This document shows positions 26,382-35,846 of a stretch of DNA of 42,653 nt, one piece after another. Source of the DNA: Odoribacter sp. (lineage in GTDB: Bacteria; Bacteroidota; Bacteroidia; Bacteroidales; Prolixibacteraceae); the NCBI GenBank assembly GCA_013824715.1, contig PNOH01000038.1, forward strand, positions 1-42,653, written 5' to 3'. Under the pieces are notes generated by a model, which was not told where the DNA came from, did no database searches, and worked only from the letters and a program-made list of their open reading frames with translations. Every line of letters starts with the position of its first letter. The stretch's first letter is position 1. A program made the position numbers and the translations under genes.

Positions 26382-26433
26382 GATATCCAATAAAAAAGAC
26401 CAGAATTTCTGGTCTTTTTTATTGGATATCTTA
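26379..26433. terminator. Perfect 55-bp palindrome, bidirectional terminator
   Basis: A fully self-complementary sequence centred on base 26406, with 27 paired bases on each side. Its inner part is AAAAAAGACCAGAA/TTCTGGTCTTTTTT, which gives a T6 run on both strands. The outer part is AAGATATCCAAT and its complement. It serves as terminator for the plus-strand DUF4251 gene, whose TAA it contains, and probably for the minus-strand gene at 26479-26676. Confidence 0.88.
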
Positions 26434-26478
26434 AATGTCATCCCCTTGGGAAGCATTTATATTTATAGAATTTTTGTT

Positions 26479-26676
26479 TCATTCATCCTCAAATTGATTG
26501 TCTCTGTAGTTAAAATCAAGTTCATTAAGATTTTCATCTGCAAAATCATCATAAATAGATAATCTTCTTTTAGAGCTCTTATCCTTATGCAATTTGGCGC
26601 TTTTAATCGCGTCTCCATCTGCTTTTAAAGGATCGATACCTTTTTTTGTCATTTTCAGATTCTTGTGTGCTTTCAT
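26479..26676 (-). CDS. Small charged protein of unknown function
   Basis: A 65-residue protein with a basic N-terminal half (14 Lys in the first 36 residues, MKAHKNLKMTKKGIDPLKAD) and a strongly acidic C-terminal half (SIYDDFADENLNELDFNYRD, ending FEDE). It has no Cys, signal peptide or TM segment. It is probably disordered or nucleic-acid associated. The coding call rests on the clean frame, the polarised charge pattern and the bidirectional terminator just past its stop. Confidence 0.62.
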   Translation of the reverse strand: MKAHKNLKMTKKGIDPLKADGDAIKSAKLHKDKSSKRRLSIYDDFADENLNELDFNYRDNQFEDE

Positions 26677-26907
26677 CTCGAAAAATCTAAAAGTTTGATA
26701 ATTAAAATTTTAAAAGTTAATAAATACTATTTTTATTCGTTCGTTAAACTATGAAAAAAAAACATATATTCCAGTTTTCTGATTTAAAAAATATTTTTTG
26801 TTTTTTATTGATTTCTGATTATCTGAATATTATGACTTGTGCGAAAAATATTTAGTTACGACAATATGAACTAAAAAGTTCCCGTTTCTATTTAAAATAT
26901 ATTTGTG

Positions 26908-28848
26908 ATGAATCGATTCATCGGACTAATCCTTTTCACAATTTTTTCTGGCTTAAGCTTTGGGTTAGGTAATAATCCCGAAGATAAAAAGGTTTTAAGA
27001 CTGTTTGAGCAGGCTCAGCAGGCTTTTAACAGTAACTTATTCAGCAAATCGCTTTCACTTCTTAATAATGTCATCCTGATTGATTCAGGTTTTGTAGATG
27101 CTTATCTTCTGAAATCGGATATTTATCAGGAGTTGGATTCTGTTGTCCCGTTGATAAAAACTCTTGAGATGGTGATACAAATTAGTCCTGAAAAGTACCC
27201 GAAGTCATATTTTATTCTTGGTAATGCTTATTACAAGTCGGGTTTTTATCAAAAAGCCGGTGAATCTTTTCAGGGATATCTGCAACGGGTTGATGAAAAG
27301 GCCACATTGGTATCCCGGGCCCTTCAGAATATTAAAAAATGTTCAGGTGCAGTTAACTTACTGAAACGTCCGGTACCATTTAAGTCAGTAAACCTTGGCG
27401 AAAATATTAATTCTGTTGACGATGAATACTGGCCGAGTATTACAGTGGATGGAAAAACGATTATATTCACCCGGCTTGTGGGCTCGAATACACCTGTTGG
27501 AGAACGAAAAACATTGGTTCAGGAAGATTTTTACACAGCATACAAGGAAAACAAAATCTGGCAACCTTGTGAACCGATTACCACTATTAATACGGAATAC
27601 AACGAAGGAGCCCAAACCATTTCGACTGATGGTAAACTGCTGTTTTTTACTGCCTGTACCCGAATTGATGGAAACGGCAGTTGCGATATTTATTTTTCAA
27701 GAAATAAAGCAGGCGACTGGTCAATTCCGCAAAATGCCGGTGAGCCAATTAATTCTCCGGTATGGGAATCGCAACCATCTATTTCGGCCAATGGTGAAGC
27801 TTTGTATTTTGTAAGCAACCGGAAGGGTGGAAAAGGGGGAATGGATATCTGGAAATGCGCACTTAAAGGATTTTCGGATAGGGGAAGGCCTGTTTGGGGC
27901 TATCCGGTCAATTTGGGCGATTCTGTTAATACACCCGGAAATGAGATGTCGCCTTTTATTCATGCCGATGGGAAAACACTTTATTTTGCCTCCGATTACT
28001 GGCCTGGAATGGGAGGGTATGATATTTTTTACTGCCATCAGAAAAACGACAGCCTGTGGTCACAACCGCAAAATATTGGCTATCCGATTAATTCTTATAA
28101 AGACGAACAAGGATTGGTTGTTGATGCTGCCGGATTAAATGCCTATTATTCCTCAGACCGGCCCGGTTCAAAAGGAATGGATATCTATTCGTTCGAACTG
28201 TATAAAGATGCGCAGCCTTCTCCGGTTTCGTATATCAAGGGTAAGGTGGTAGATGAAGATTCGGGTTTGCCGGTTTGTGCGCGGGTTGAACTGATTGATC
28301 TGGATAATTCAACGTCAGTCATTAAAGGTGAATCGTGCTGGGAGAAAGGTGAATTCCTGATGTGCCTTCCTTTGGGAAAAGAATATGCTTTCAATATCTC
28401 GACGGAAGGTTACCTGTTTTATTCCGATAATTTTAAACTGAAGGAAATGACCAATATTATTGATCCTTATATTTTGGAAATCAAATTGAAAAAAATAAAA
28501 ATAGGAGGTTCGGTGGTGCTCCGGAATGTCTTTTTTAATACGGGATCATTTGAATTACTTCCTGAATCAAAAATTGAACTTCAGAAATTAATTGATTTCC
28601 TGAACCTTAATAAATCACTGGTCATTGAAATTGGCGGACATACTGATAATGTCGGAACTGCAGAACTAAATCAGAAACTATCAGAATCGAGAGCTAAGGA
28701 GGTTTACAAGTACTTACTCAATCATCAGATTGACGAAGGCAGGATGAAATACAGTGGATATGGACTTTCTATGCCAGTCAGTTCGAATGACGGGCCTGAA
28801 GGGCGTGCTCTTAACAGAAGGACAGAATTCCGGATTATCAAAAAATGA
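26908..28848 (+). CDS. PorE-like OmpA-family protein with TPR and PD40 repeats
   Basis: A 646-residue exported protein. A signal peptide (about 1-19) is followed by TPR-like helices (30-150) including YFILGNAYYKSGFYQKAGES. Five PD40/WD40-like beta-propeller blades run from about 170 to 430 (DGKTIIFTR, DGKLLFFTA, NGEALYFVSN, DGKTLYFASD and YYSSDRPG motifs). A carboxypeptidase-regulatory-like domain follows (445-520), then an OmpA peptidoglycan-binding domain (540-646, IEIGGHTDNVGTAELNQKLSESRA). This order matches PorE of the type IX secretion system. No lipobox Cys is present. The ATG at 26908 is preferred over the GTG one codon earlier. It links to T9SS cargo elsewhere in the window. Confidence 0.85.
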   Translation: MNRFIGLILFTIFSGLSFGLGNNPEDKKVLRLFEQAQQAFNSNLFSKSLSLLNNVILIDSGFVDAYLLKSDIYQELDSVVPLIKTLEMVIQISPEKYPKSYFILGNAYYKSGFYQKAGESFQGYLQRVDEKATLVSRALQNIKKCSGAVNLLKRPVPFKSVNLGENINSVDDEYWPSITVDGKTIIFTRLVGSNTPVGERKTLVQEDFYTAYKENKIWQPCEPITTINTEYNEGAQTISTDGKLLFFTACTRIDGNGSCDIYFSRNKAGDWSIPQNAGEPINSPVWESQPSISANGEALYFVSNRKGGKGGMDIWKCALKGFSDRGRPVWGYPVNLGDSVNTPGNEMSPFIHADGKTLYFASDYWPGMGGYDIFYCHQKNDSLWSQPQNIGYPINSYKDEQGLVVDAAGLNAYYSSDRPGSKGMDIYSFELYKDAQPSPVSYIKGKVVDEDSGLPVCARVELIDLDNSTSVIKGESCWEKGEFLMCLPLGKEYAFNISTEGYLFYSDNFKLKEMTNIIDPYILEIKLKKIKIGGSVVLRNVFFNTGSFELLPESKIELQKLIDFLNLNKSLVIEIGGHTDNVGTAELNQKLSESRAKEVYKYLLNHQIDEGRMKYSGYGLSMPVSSNDGPEGRALNRRTEFRIIKK

Positions 28849-28868
28849 ATGTCAAGTCAATCAATTCC

Positions 28869-29801
28869 TCAAATTTCGAAATTCAGGTACAGATTATCAA
28901 GGTTGTATGGGGTTGCCTGATACACGTAATAATTCAGCCAGTTGGAAATTAGCAGATTGGCATGTCCACGCCATCGCATCAACGGTTCTTTCTCCGGGTC
29001 ATTGTCTGTATAATAATTAAGGGGTAATTCGATGGGTAGCTCTTTCTTTAAATCCCTCTTGTATTCGGTATCCAGTGTAAATCTGGAATATTCGGAATGG
29101 CCGGTAACAAAGAATTGCCGTCCATCTTCGGTCATAACCATATTCACTCCCGACTCAACCGATTTCGAAACAATTTTCAATTGCGGAACTTTCAGGACAT
29201 CTTCTTCCAAAATTTCAGTATGGCGGGAGTGTGGAACGAAATATTCATCGTCGAAACCCCTGAAAATGGGCAAAGTATCGTTCAGATTACGATGCCTGAA
29301 AACCCCAAACATTTTTTTGCTGAGCGGATATTTGGGCACGCCATAAAAATGGTACATGCCTGCCTGTGCAGCCCAGCAAATAAATAATGAAGAGGTTACG
29401 TGACGTTTCGACCAGTCGAAAATCCCGGTCAGCTCCTTCCAATAGGTAACATCTTCAAAAGGAAGCATTTCTACGGGCGCTCCGGTAAAAATCATTCCAT
29501 CATAATTTCTGGATTTAAGCTGGTCAAAGGTTTTGTAAAATGCCTTCATGTGAATGTCGGGTGTATTTTTTGATTCATGACCTTTCATTCTCAGAAAATC
29601 AATTTCAATCTGAAGAGGTGTGTTCGATAGCAAACGGATCAGATCGGTTTCGGTCGTTATTTTAACGGGCATCAGATTGACAATGATGATCTTTAACGGA
29701 CGGATATCCTGGTGCGAAGCACGCGATTCGTCCATGATAAAAATGTTTTCTTTTTGCAGCAATTCGATGGCTGGTAATTGATCAGGAACATTTATAGGCA
29801 T
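28869..29801 (-). CDS. metA: Homoserine O-acetyltransferase, MetA type
   Basis: A 310-residue MetA-family homoserine acyltransferase (usually called metA, or metAA for acetyl users). The catalytic Cys142 ([11 protein letters not shown]), His235 and Glu237 (VTGHSEY) are at the family positions. Residue 111 is Glu ([13 protein letters not shown]). In characterised enzymes Glu111 favours acetyl-CoA and Gly111 favours succinyl-CoA, so this should make O-acetylhomoserine, the substrate of the next gene's product MetY. An automated label of homoserine O-succinyltransferase would probably be wrong. It is the last gene of the minus-strand methionine operon, 73 bp after metY. Confidence 0.93.
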   Translation of the reverse strand: MPINVPDQLPAIELLQKENIFIMDESRASHQDIRPLKIIIVNLMPVKITTETDLIRLLSNTPLQIEIDFLRMKGHESKNTPDIHMKAFYKTFDQLKSRNYDGMIFTGAPVEMLPFEDVTYWKELTGIFDWSKRHVTSSLFICWAAQAGMYHFYGVPKYPLSKKMFGVFRHRNLNDTLPIFRGFDDEYFVPHSRHTEILEEDVLKVPQLKIVSKSVESGVNMVMTEDGRQFFVTGHSEYSRFTLDTEYKRDLKKELPIELPLNYYTDNDPEKEPLMRWRGHANLLISNWLNYYVYQATPYNLDNLYLNFEI

Positions 29802-29874
29802 GATAAATTCAGTTTAATTAAAATCCGGAATTTCAGTCTTGTGACTAAAACTCCGGAAATATAAAATGATAAAA

Positions 29875-31185
<1,311 letters not shown>

Positions 31186-31199
31186 TTATTTTTAGGGTT

Positions 31200-32549
31200 T
31201 TAAAATTTAGTAAAAAATATTCGATGTATTTCGGTAATTGCTTTCCGCGTATCTTTCTGGTCAATAATAAGGTAGCTTACCAAATCTGAAGCGCCGGAGC
31301 CGCTAAGCAGAACATTAATTTTATGCTGGGCGACAGCGGTAAACAGTTTCGCCGACACACCATGATGTTGCTGCATTCCGTGACCCACAACCGCAATGAG
31401 CGATACCTGATCTTCGATGACAATTTCACTTACCGAACTGAGGGGCAGACGCTGACAGATTTCGCGGGCTTTCTCAATTTCATTTTTATTCAGTATGATG
31501 TTGATGCTTACCTGCGAAGTGATAACTGAGCGGATGTTGATAGCAGCATGATGGAAAGCTGTTGTTACTTTAGCCAAAATACCTGGTTTGAAACCTACTC
31601 CCGGGCCATTCAGTTTTAAAACTGCGATTTCTTCGGTATGCACCACACTTTTAACCACGTTTGGCGAGACAAACGTTTCGGAATTGATGATCGTAGTCAG
31701 CTCTTTTCCCTTATTTTTAAGGCGATAGACTTGAATGGGGATGTGTTGGCTGATTAATGGCTCAACGATTCGGGGATGAATGGAAAGCTCACTGAAATAG
31801 GATAATTCAGATGCTTCGGCATAAGTCAGCCGGGGAATAAGCTCCGATTCTGCAATAAACTCTGAATCGGAGGTGCGAAATTCCTTCTCCAATTCCCATA
31901 ATTGCAGGGAATCAGCGCCGATAAGCCTCGTAATTGCGGCTGCAGAATAATCAGCCGGACGTTTTCCCAGCCTGGCTATCTTTCCCGATGAAGTTATGCC
32001 ATACGATCCGGGTATCAGATTAATACCTTCAGGAACCAGATCTTTCAGGTGACAGGATTCTTCCAGTAGAAAAGTTGCATTGCCGTATTCTTTGGTCACA
32101 TAAAGTCCAATATTTTCAGGAAAAATCAGGTTTGAAATTATTTGGTTTTTATTCAGAAATAAATACAGAATGCTTGCCGTAATACGTTCGGCAAAGCTGA
32201 TTACCTGATCTTTAAGAGCCAATGAAAAGTCGCCGGTAAACTCGATCCCTTTCAGCAAATTATGCAGGTTATTACTCTCGGATTTCAGGATTTCATCGGG
32301 TTCTGAAAGTTGAAATACCATTAATTTTTGAGTTATAACATCGTTTACCTTGCTAATAATCATATCTGAAGTGGAAGAATGGCTAATCAGAAGATCGATG
32401 CCCTGTTCAATGGTTTGTTGTAACTCTGGAATAGCGGAAACCACTATTGTCATGTTATTTCCTGATTCGGCCAAAAGGTTGGCAAAAGCTTCGAGAACAG
32501 GAAATTTGGACAAACTGTTCCCGCCAAATCGTACGACACAATTTGACAT
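31200..32549 (-). CDS. Aspartokinase-like protein with degenerate catalytic motifs
   Basis: A 449-residue protein aligned over its length with aspartate kinase, most like the kinase half of ThrA/MetL, including the tandem ACT-type domains (about 300-449, with LNGPGVGFKPGILAKVTTAFHHA and VAVVGHGM-like strands). The fold markers AEASELSYF and HPRIVEP are intact. The catalytic signatures are not: KFGGTS reads RFGGNS (Lys to Arg7, Thr to Asn11), LGRGGSD reads LGKRPAD (194-200), and the DVDG loop reads LEKE within WELEKEF (218-224). Glu121 and Asp200 remain. It may be weakly active, or a non-catalytic effector-binding subunit. It is the first structural gene of the operon, 85 nt after the leader ORF. 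Confidence 0.8.
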   Translation of the reverse strand: MSNCVVRFGGNSLSKFPVLEAFANLLAESGNNMTIVVSAIPELQQTIEQGIDLLISHSSTSDMIISKVNDVITQKLMVFQLSEPDEILKSESNNLHNLLKGIEFTGDFSLALKDQVISFAERITASILYLFLNKNQIISNLIFPENIGLYVTKEYGNATFLLEESCHLKDLVPEGINLIPGSYGITSSGKIARLGKRPADYSAAAITRLIGADSLQLWELEKEFRTSDSEFIAESELIPRLTYAEASELSYFSELSIHPRIVEPLISQHIPIQVYRLKNKGKELTTIINSETFVSPNVVKSVVHTEEIAVLKLNGPGVGFKPGILAKVTTAFHHAAINIRSVITSQVSINIILNKNEIEKAREICQRLPLSSVSEIVIEDQVSLIAVVGHGMQQHHGVSAKLFTAVAQHKINVLLSGSGASDLVSYLIIDQKDTRKAITEIHRIFFTKF

Positions 32550-32634
32550 GATGAAAGATTAAAATAAGAAATAGGATAATGAAAATTGTGGGTTCAGCCT
32601 TCAAAACAACATGAATAATCACACCGCCTGAAGG
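32550..32634 (-). promoter_or_regulatory. Candidate attenuator between leader ORF and operon
   Basis: After the leader stop codon the RNA can form AGCCTTC/GAAGGCT (overlapping the stop at one side; second strand near 32592-32604). Two other pairings compete: GATAATG, within the last Met codons of the leader, with CATTATC at 32575-32581; and GTGGG inside the leader with CCCAC just after the hairpin. A tract of about 40 nt with no G, C/T-rich, then leads to the first structural start codon. There is no classic T run, so Rho-dependent or translational control is as likely as intrinsic termination. Confidence 0.5.
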
Positions 32635-32721
32635 CTAGCGCATTATCATAGACATCATAAAATCATTGCACCCCACTGGAAGGGAAGCCGGAAGAGCGAT
32701 ATTTTTTGCCGAATGATTCAT
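32635..32721 (-). CDS. Methionine-codon-rich leader peptide
   Basis: A 28-codon ORF (ATG at 32721, TAG ending at 32635), too short for usual gene calling. It begins MNHSAKNIALPASLP and ends DFMMSMIMR, so four of the last seven codons are Met. It starts about 20 nt after the predicted transcription start and precedes a methionine operon by 85 nt. The placement of the Met run just before alternative RNA pairings is the pattern of a ribosome-mediated attenuation leader, where scarcity of charged Met-tRNA stalls the ribosome. The Met clustering and position are seen directly; the mechanism is inferred. Confidence 0.68.
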   Translation of the reverse strand: MNHSAKNIALPASLPVGCNDFMMSMIMR

Positions 32722-32747
32722 TTTTGATATCCTGATGAAATAGAGTG

Positions 32748-32778
32748 CAAACATAGATAGTTTTTCAAGATAGACAAA
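32748..32778 (-). promoter_or_regulatory. Promoter of the methionine operon
   Basis: On the minus strand TTTG (32775-32778) is followed by exactly 19 nt and TATGTTTG (32748-32755). Both match the Bacteroidota sigma-ABfr consensus (-33 TTTG, -7 TAnnTTTG). Transcription should start near 32742. It is the best promoter in the window. Confidence 0.8.
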
Positions 32779-32787
32779 ACTATCTTG
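32766..32787. promoter_or_regulatory. Candidate operator overlapping the -33 box
   Basis: An 8-bp perfect inverted repeat, CAAGATAG-N6-CTATCTTG, spans the -33 element of the methionine operon promoter. A third half-site, CTATCT, lies about 5 bp further toward the -7 box. A repressor dimer bound here would block the promoter. No regulator gene is adjacent. Confidence 0.55.
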
Positions 32788-32804
32788 TATTTGTTTAAAC
32801 AAAA

Positions 32805-33509
32805 TCAGGTTAAATAATTGTTAAGGGCAAGCCTGTCGTCTCCAAAAAGGATTTTGAAATTGTTGAAAATCATTTTGGCGAGCTTGTTTAGGTCAATTTT
32901 AAGTACTTGAATCGCAAGAAAATAAACACTTTCGATGGAAATTTCGCGGTCATCGGTTTCAAGAAATAGCCGGTCAGTTGGGATGGCCAGAAAAACAGCG
33001 TGTTTTGATTCGTTGCTCAATAACTTTTCGCCTGCCGAAAAATAAAAACCATGCCTGACCAGATTTTTGGTTGTTTCCAGATTGCCATTATACCCATGAA
33101 TAAGCCAGGGAACATTGGATTTTGTCTCCTTTTTAAGTTGCATTAAATCGGAATAAGCCCGCACACAATGAATAATCAATGGCTTTTGATACTTTTCGGC
33201 AATTTCAATTTGTTTTTTGAAATGCGATACCTGAAGTAAAAATTCAGTTGATATTGACCGGTCAAGGCCACATTCTCCTATAGCCAGCATGTTTTTCTGT
33301 TTTGCTGCAAGTTCAATAGCCTGAAAACATGCTTCCGGATTTACTTTTCCGATGTGCCAGGGGTGAAGCCCGGTTGAAAAAAGCTGTTTTTTTTCATTCA
33401 GCGGCAAATCCTGTGCAAACACATTCAATACCTGAATTTGCCCACCATTCACGATTTGGTGTGTATGTAAATTTATCTTCGGCAGATGTGACTGAAAAGG
33501 ATTTTTCAT
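32805..33509 (-). CDS. TatD-family metal-dependent hydrolase
   Basis: A 234-residue protein (from ATG at 33509) with the TatD barrel motifs: metal ligands in INLHTHQ, then STGLHPWHIG, IGECGLDR, the IIHCVRA strand, LIHGYNG and FLETDDRE. TatD proteins are DNases or other phosphoesterases. The sequence is shorter and more divergent than typical TatD (about 260 residues). A promoter box at 33573-33580 puts transcription start downstream of the frame opening at 33575, so the Met at 33509 just before the first motif is the likely start (33563 is possible). It ends 17 bp before the methionine promoter region. Confidence 0.86.
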   Translation of the reverse strand: MKNPFQSHLPKINLHTHQIVNGGQIQVLNVFAQDLPLNEKKQLFSTGLHPWHIGKVNPEACFQAIELAAKQKNMLAIGECGLDRSISTEFLLQVSHFKKQIEIAEKYQKPLIIHCVRAYSDLMQLKKETKSNVPWLIHGYNGNLETTKNLVRHGFYFSAGEKLLSNESKHAVFLAIPTDRLFLETDDREISIESVYFLAIQVLKIDLNKLAKMIFNNFKILFGDDRLALNNYLT

Positions 33510-33572
33510 GAATTCTAAAATATTTTTATGTCCATTGTAATAAATTAGGACTGATTCTTGCATTAAGTCAAA

Positions 33573-33580
33573 CAAATTTA
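33573..33580 (-). promoter_or_regulatory. Candidate -7 box for the TatD-like gene
   Basis: The minus strand reads TAAATTTG, matching TAnnTTTG, about 65 bp before the preferred start at 33509. Confidence 0.42.
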
Positions 33581-33623
33581 ACTGCTTTAACCGGAAAAAA
33601 ATAGTGATAATAATATTTTATCT

Positions 33624-33631
33624 TATTTTTG
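33624..33631 (+). promoter_or_regulatory. Promoter -7 box for the secreted protease
   Basis: TATTTTTG followed by AA matches TAnnTTTG. It overlaps the first codons of an upstream-extended reading frame, so translation must start later, at the ATG at 33652 that begins the signal peptide. Confidence 0.5.
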
Positions 33632-33651
33632 AATTCAATTGGAGACTGATT

Positions 33652-35841
33652 ATGAAAATAAGGGAGATTCTTGCTATACCGTTAATCCTATCTGTTCTTT
33701 TACCTTGTGTGGTAAATGGGCAGATCGCCCGGTACGGAATTCCTATTCAAATTATGAAACAAAAATCAGCTTTGCCCAATACTGACCTGGTTTTGATGCC
33801 TTCTGTTGATAACCTGAAAATGCGGACGATGTATCGCAAACAAAATCAGGATATGCTGAAATCATTTCGCTTTGCACACACATTCGAGGTATCGCTCACT
33901 CCCCAAAATTCAGGAAAATGGTATGCTACTTCGAAAGTAAATGTTTGGCAATTGCGTATTCGTTCAACAAATGCCTATTCCTTAAACCTGATTTTTGATC
34001 AGTTTAACTTGCCCGAAAACGCACATTTGTACCTTATTAGCGCTAAAACCGGGGTAGTGAAAGGCGCTTATACTTCGGACAATAATTCAGGAAACCATAT
34101 TCTTGCCATTGAACCTGTTGAAGGAGATGAGCTGATGGTGCAATATGAAGAACCCGTAAATGTATCCTTTCCGGGCGAACTACGAATTGCTAAGGTCGCA
34201 CATGATTTTGTCGGCATTCTCGGTATAGATCCAAGGATTCCTCTCGGACTTTCCGGGGCGTGCAATGTCAATGTGAACTGCGATTTGGTTAACGGCACCG
34301 AAAATATCAGGGATGCTGTTTGCAGGATAATCATCGAAGGAAGTGAAATCTGTTCAGGAACGTTGATGAACAATACTGCAATGGATGGAACTCCTTATGT
34401 TTTAACGGCGAACCATTGCATCCCAACCGATAAAAAAGCTCTTTCCTCGGTATTCCTTTTTAATTTCGAATCACCTTATTGTTCTTCCATAATAGGGGAT
34501 ATTTCCCGATCGCTATCGGGCAGCGCTTTAAAAGCCTCATTCGACAGCCTTGATTTTTCATTGGTCCGGTTAAATACCATACCTCCATATAACTACCGTC
34601 CATACCTGGCTGGCTGGAACCGTATGAATGTTGCGCCAACTTCGTCAATGTGCATTCACCACCCGCTGGGTGATATCAAAAAGGTTGCTGTTGACCGGAA
34701 TCCCGCTGTTTCTGCCAAATTTAATTCCAGCTATCATCCATTGGGATTCTGGAATATTCAAAGATGGGAGAATGGCGTAACAGAACAAGGATCCTCAGGC
34801 GGACCATTATTCGATCAAAATAAGCAGTTGATTGGAACATTGACTGGTGGTGCAGCAACCTGTACATTGCCAACCAACGATTATTTCGAGAAATTTGCTT
34901 TATCGTGGGATTACCGGAAAGAGACAAATAAACAGTTAAAAGTTTGGCTCGATCCGTTAAATTCAAATGTTGAAAAGCTGCAAGGCATGTCGCTCAATTC
35001 AGCCAAATTGCTTTGCATGCCAGTTACCAACTTTAAAGATAACGATAAGCATGCAGCCATTCAGATTTCGAACGGATTGACGAAAAAAGGTTACTGGAGC
35101 GGCTCAAACCTGGTTGGATATACCGATTTTGCCGAACAATTTAAATTCTCGAAAAACTGTGAAATACAAGGAATAACGCTTGGGGTAGCAAAAATAAAAA
35201 CCAATACAGCTTTTGCAAATTCTTACATTGACGTACAGGTTTATGGAGGGACAGACAAGCCCGAAACGTTATTGTACTCCGAGAAATTTGATGCGAAGAA
35301 ATTTTGGGCCGATGGAATGAATTATCTTCCGTTTAAGACCTCAGTAAAGACGACGGGCAATTTCTTTATTTCGTACAACATTTCACAAATGAATAGTGGC
35401 GATACCCTGGCCGTTTTTATGGCCAATCGCACTGCCGATATTACCAATAGTTTTTGGCTGAAGAATCAATCGGGTTGGTCAAAATACAATTCAACCAATG
35501 ATCCTGGCAATGGATCAGCCTTGTTAATGGAAATTGTTGCGTGTAATGTGGATGATCCTAATGGAATTAATGATTTCAAAACTGAATTGGCAGGTGCGCG
35601 CTTTTTTCCAAACCCGCTTTCAGGCAGTTCGCTGTTAAATGTACAAACTGTAAATCAGGTTGACTGCCCTGAGGAAATAGCCGTTTTTGATCTTATGGGA
35701 AAACAGGTTGAAGTTCAGGTTGCGCAAACAGGACAGAATAATCTGACCCTGAATTTTTCCGGGAAAAGGCCTGGAATTTATATGGTCCACCTGGAATCCG
35801 GAGGTCGGTCAGTCATTGGGAAAATCGCCTATATTCCTTAA
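33652..35841 (+). CDS. Secreted lysyl-endopeptidase-like serine protease (T9SS cargo)
   Basis: A 729-residue trypsin-fold protease resembling lysyl endopeptidases (S1 family). A signal peptide (1-24, ending VVNGQ) leads into a propeptide-like region (to about 200). The catalytic triad is visible: His in VLTANHC, Asp in DSLDFSLVRL, Ser in EQGSSGGPLF. Conserved Cys around the domain (GACNVNVNCDLVNG, PYCSS, SSMCIHHP, TGGAATC) should form disulfides. A middle beta domain (about 470-640) is followed by a type IX sorting domain with FFPNPLSG and IYMVHLESGG. It should be secreted or surface-attached through T9SS. Confidence 0.92.
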   Translation: MKIREILAIPLILSVLLPCVVNGQIARYGIPIQIMKQKSALPNTDLVLMPSVDNLKMRTMYRKQNQDMLKSFRFAHTFEVSLTPQNSGKWYATSKVNVWQLRIRSTNAYSLNLIFDQFNLPENAHLYLISAKTGVVKGAYTSDNNSGNHILAIEPVEGDELMVQYEEPVNVSFPGELRIAKVAHDFVGILGIDPRIPLGLSGACNVNVNCDLVNGTENIRDAVCRIIIEGSEICSGTLMNNTAMDGTPYVLTANHCIPTDKKALSSVFLFNFESPYCSSIIGDISRSLSGSALKASFDSLDFSLVRLNTIPPYNYRPYLAGWNRMNVAPTSSMCIHHPLGDIKKVAVDRNPAVSAKFNSSYHPLGFWNIQRWENGVTEQGSSGGPLFDQNKQLIGTLTGGAATCTLPTNDYFEKFALSWDYRKETNKQLKVWLDPLNSNVEKLQGMSLNSAKLLCMPVTNFKDNDKHAAIQISNGLTKKGYWSGSNLVGYTDFAEQFKFSKNCEIQGITLGVAKIKTNTAFANSYIDVQVYGGTDKPETLLYSEKFDAKKFWADGMNYLPFKTSVKTTGNFFISYNISQMNSGDTLAVFMANRTADITNSFWLKNQSGWSKYNSTNDPGNGSALLMEIVACNVDDPNGINDFKTELAGARFFPNPLSGSSLLNVQTVNQVDCPEEIAVFDLMGKQVEVQVAQTGQNNLTLNFSGKRPGIYMVHLESGGRSVIGKIAYIP

Positions 35842-35846
35842 CCAAA

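Noticed and set aside
26751-26855. 34-codon AT-rich frame beginning MKKKHIFQ upstream of the PorE-like gene
   Set aside because: Low complexity, no terminator and no sign of selection; likely chance in AT-rich DNA.
26898-26905. TATATTTG, a perfect -7 box just before the PorE-like gene
   Set aside because: It lies 2 bp before the ATG at 26908, so transcription would start inside the gene; there is no later Met consistent with the signal peptide. Treated as chance.
28754-29020. Plus-strand frame over the end of the PorE-like gene and metA
   Set aside because: It is a shadow of two well-supported genes in other frames.
32550-32760. SAM-I or SAM-II riboswitch in the methionine operon leader
   Set aside because: None of the conserved S-box or SAM-II core motifs that I know is present, and the segment reads as a Met-rich ORF instead.
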